In this document: positions 32,901-34,293 of the stretch, in pieces
Numbering within the stretch: position 1 is the stretch's first letter
Layout: every line of letters begins with the position of its first letter
Program-made: the position numbers and the translations under genes
Assembly: GCA_003049485.1 (NCBI GenBank)
Contig: PYST01000371.1
Span: forward strand, 2,242-36,534
Length of the DNA stretch: 34,293 nt
Direction of reading: 5' to 3'
DNA from: Ophioceras dolichostomum
Lineage: Eukaryota > Ascomycota > Sordariomycetes > Magnaporthales > Ophioceraceae
The notes under the pieces: model-generated
The model's database searches: none
Told to the model about the DNA's origin: nothing
Seen by the model: only the letters and a program-made list of their open reading frames with translations

Positions 32901-33909
32901 GCTGCCGCCTGTCGTGGACAAGCCGAGGGATGACGACGACGACGATAGTGATGATGAAACGGAGAGCGGCGACGCGTCCTGGGACGGCGACTCGGACGAT
33001 GAGACGGTCGTCTACGATCGGCCGGACGAGTACAAGCCGCAACCGCACCTTCTGGCCAGCCTGGGCCCGCATGTCAACATCGTCCCCGAGGAGAAGTTGA
33101 GCGAGGATCCCAAGGCCAAAGCCGTCCCCGCCGCATCTGCACCTGCATCTGCACCTGCACCTGCACCTGCACCTGCATCCGCCGCCCGCGCCTCAGCGGC
33201 CAGAGCATCTGCCCCGGCCCCGGCATCCTCCTCCTCCTCCCATCCCCCTTCCCTCCGTGGCCTAGCAGCTCCAGCCGCGGCAGTAGCAACAGCGTCAGCA
33301 GCCCCCGCCCGACCCGTCTCCAGCTTGACGTCCGACCCAGCCTCGGCGCCGGTCTACGACATCGCCATCTCCTCCCGCGGCTCCGCCGGGACGGTGATCA
33401 CGCTCCACCAGCAGTACAACCTGGCGCAGGACCTGACGTTCTCCATCCGCGTCGCCGGCAACGTCTCGTCCCAATACAAGCTCGTGGAGTTTTCCATCCG
33501 CATCGAGCTGGGCCCCGTCGCCAAGACCAAGCAAGACCCGAACTATCTCACGGAGCGGTATGTGGGACCGGGTTGCAGCATGCTGAGCAATCTGCGGTTC
33601 AACGTCCTGCTGTCGAACCCGACCATCAAGGGCACGAAGTACCTGCAGGTGCGGTTCCTGCCGAGGAGCAGCAAAGGGTGGATCGAGGTGGGCACTGTGA
33701 AGGACATGAGCTGTCTGCTGAGTCTTGTGCAGGTCAACGATCTTGCTCCGGGGGGGATTGGAAGACGGACGGGGCAGTTCTTGGTCAAGAGCTGGGCGGA
33801 CTACTGCAAGGATCCGACGAATCCGAGTATCGAGAAGGAGAACATTGTGACGGTCGAGAATAGGGATACGCTTGTTACTGTTGTCGATCCGGGCGCTGTG
33901 GCTGCTTGA
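29908..33909 (+). CDS. Giant hypothetical protein 3 (1333 residues, bacterial-like)
   Basis: Single uninterrupted 4.0 kb frame from ATG 29908 (MAIYSGGKST). It has no signal peptide or membrane helix. The N-terminal domain contains EQTFFVDAPQFSLPDGSVHS (about 138-158), RRILPHVVLTDPHLPWERLG (about 172-192) and TPWLVLVSFAQDEL (about 206-220). The middle has LMDISYSVAWQVGRTLALGD (about 501-520). A Gly/His/Asp-rich linker lies at about 590-615. The second large domain (about 620-1000) includes WVDALLDGALSLGNHMG. It is followed by an acidic stretch (about 1010-1035), an Ala/Pro-rich linker (about 1070-1135) and a final beta-rich C-terminal domain (about 1140-1330). I recognise this LPHVVL...LPWER and PWL-type pattern from large uncharacterised bacterial proteins but cannot name a family or reaction. 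It pairs with giant genes 1 and 2 as a likely set. Confidence 0.85.
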   Translation: MAIYSGGKSTAINSPRHLTIRHARRLVAARQGAGEIPGPAEMGALKVTDVSRGILPPLKPMPMMSMAAAAADTAAAAGIPVAVEEEPDKIDLVELKPGEEKLNSFWAPGLAAGRKHRVKVRQLIDAKNRAAEKLRLTAEQTFFVDAPQFSLPDGSVHSVYPPPGYPDDRRILPHVVLTDPHLPWERLGSPRTTGEDNPDKRNRTPWLVLVSFAQDELRLTPEELVDPEKGLFRGTSEGVIKPVKQSPTMTVNMSIADLMEVKSKGVTTPVVLDPDRPDMTDLRGDFVFVKPSLFTGLFSEYDNQGKRKPASSPVTMPYRFLSHVRKINPEGMALAGVEDTAIFSIVIGSRAGPLDNLTPTTMSAHLLSIESVEDMQLPIPSSAKYVAMCSLHSWNYTVQPPGMRNVREGFTDLGRTLDVLRVPERIARPLIEKGDDVSRRIALRMKDGYTMLRYRMQTGETTAALFRGPFTPTVVPPLQQLNRCSNSGVDLQILDKEVGLMDISYSVAWQVGRTLALGDEAFTAALVRLRTAIQGPAMNDAKYEVIKAIDGNSILSRREVLKDLPGMVSNLAAVHLGDSAPSHTPAPVPAPPGDGDEGGEEGGHGGGHEGDGDGPIFAPGGPKKRWFRHRLTRREIPSLSFTASAIEEKYPATSLKAARALASSTDGAVFDETNLPTSTDWMLVLSWLVDRMFLAGVPAHYLIADPSHLEPESLRFFYIDPNWVDALLDGALSLGNHMGHDQDRVAIKQAINDYVELGRQIPTYGFYLRSDLVTMFPDLRVTTLPERPEAAPGVVDKAPLLRHEIVADGVMIGLLDRVPGSDEFTSLVFTQPPHQQRFAAAFRLDAAGMGVDIRRQYTVDQATRETDPNRHDALVTQVLTPDKNDGVFMWHSDPDGPGPAGKNDLRVMGLQKFAQWQRDVLAEKMPRFSDPVTGESKPYFEDDVPTSALFAMQLNDPKYNLTINFRAPETLRALASLAAPRDGAPPMEEHPLRTLVRLLPPVVDKPRDDDDDDSDDETESGDASWDGDSDDETVVYDRPDEYKPQPHLLASLGPHVNIVPEEKLSEDPKAKAVPAASAPASAPAPAPAPASAARASAARASAPAPASSSSSHPPSLRGLAAPAAAVATASAAPARPVSSLTSDPASAPVYDIAISSRGSAGTVITLHQQYNLAQDLTFSIRVAGNVSSQYKLVEFSIRIELGPVAKTKQDPNYLTERYVGPGCSMLSNLRFNVLLSNPTIKGTKYLQVRFLPRSSKGWIEVGTVKDMSCLLSLVQVNDLAPGGIGRRTGQFLVKSWADYCKDPTNPSIEKENIVTVENRDTLVTVVDPGAVAA
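33133..33179 (+). repeat. GCACCT/GCATCT hexanucleotide repeat
   Basis: About eight in-frame six-base units encode the Ala-Pro/Ala-Ser linker of giant protein 3. The repeat may vary in number and lengthen or shorten the linker. Confidence 0.8.
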
Positions 33910-34293
33910 GGAGGGGAGGGAATAGGGAGGGAGGGGTATTGAGGGGGAAGAGAGACGTGTGGGGAGGGAGGAAGACGGTTAGTGGTGACTGGAGACCGGG
34001 GATGACGGGGAAGGAGGTGTTGGTGTCGAGTGGTTGAGTGTCTATTGTTGGTTGGTTGGTAGGTATAGGTAGGTCGTTGCGGGGCTTTGGACGTTGAATG
34101 ATGATGAATGTGACTCTATTTTGCCAGAATGATTGCCAGAATGAACAGTAACAAAAATCTCTAGTATGCGTTCACCAGTCTATGTTTGGTCGCCAGACCC
34201 TGTTGTGAATGTTCGCTATGCATCCGTGCCGTCCGTCCTGTTCGCTTTTGTTGCTCCTGATGTTGTGTTGTTCTCAGTGGTGGTGGGGAGGGG
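33910..34293. other. 3' flank of giant gene 3
   Basis: Probably the 3' UTR and terminator of giant gene 3. It is G/T-rich with short ttggttggtaggtataggtagg units near 34045-34075. No gene is seen to the window end. Confidence 0.45.

Overview
The window looks like a chromosome segment from a filamentous ascomycete (Pezizomycotina, probably a Sordariomycete-like genome). Evidence: GC-rich coding regions, short GT-AG introns (about 95-180 nt) in otherwise compact genes, monocistronic genes on both strands, long intergenic spaces with simple-sequence repeats, and fungus-typical families (F-box-like and 2EXR-like proteins, an alpha/beta hydrolase with N-terminal membrane helices, a DUF218 protein, a fucose-lectin-like propeller). 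No rRNA, tRNA, CRISPR array or recognisable transposon was found. The species cannot be named from what is visible.

Layout. 1-10 kb: an F-box-like hypothetical gene (-), a 2EXR-type gene (+) interrupted by an in-frame TAG, a two-exon membrane-anchored alpha/beta hydrolase (-), and a DUF218/YdcF-like gene (-), separated by apparently empty stretches with microsatellites. 10-22 kb: two giant genes in head-to-head orientation, a 1455-residue protein (-) and a 1788-residue DUF6603-like protein (+), sharing a 2.2 kb intergenic region. 22-27 kb: a small three-exon gene with two probable I9-like (subtilisin-propeptide-like) domains, then a long acidic/low-complexity gene (-) whose frame is broken at least once. 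27-34 kb: a two-exon beta-propeller lectin-like gene (-) facing a third giant gene (+, 1333 residues).

The most interesting feature is the set of three giant, nearly intronless, globular-plus-linker proteins in one 24 kb stretch. All three have sequence character I associate with uncharacterised very large bacterial and fungal proteins, and none has a signal peptide, membrane helix or catalytic motif I recognise. I infer they may form one functional set, with the propeller as a possible fourth member, perhaps acquired from bacteria. That is inference: homology searches and expression data would be needed.

Several genes show decay or possible assembly error: TAG in place of a conserved Trp codon of the 2EXR motif, a one-base frameshift in the 24-26 kb gene, and a TAG between Gln-rich stretches upstream of the I9-like gene. 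A diverged tandem repeat with C-to-T/G-to-A differences hints at mutational pressure of RIP or methyl-C type.
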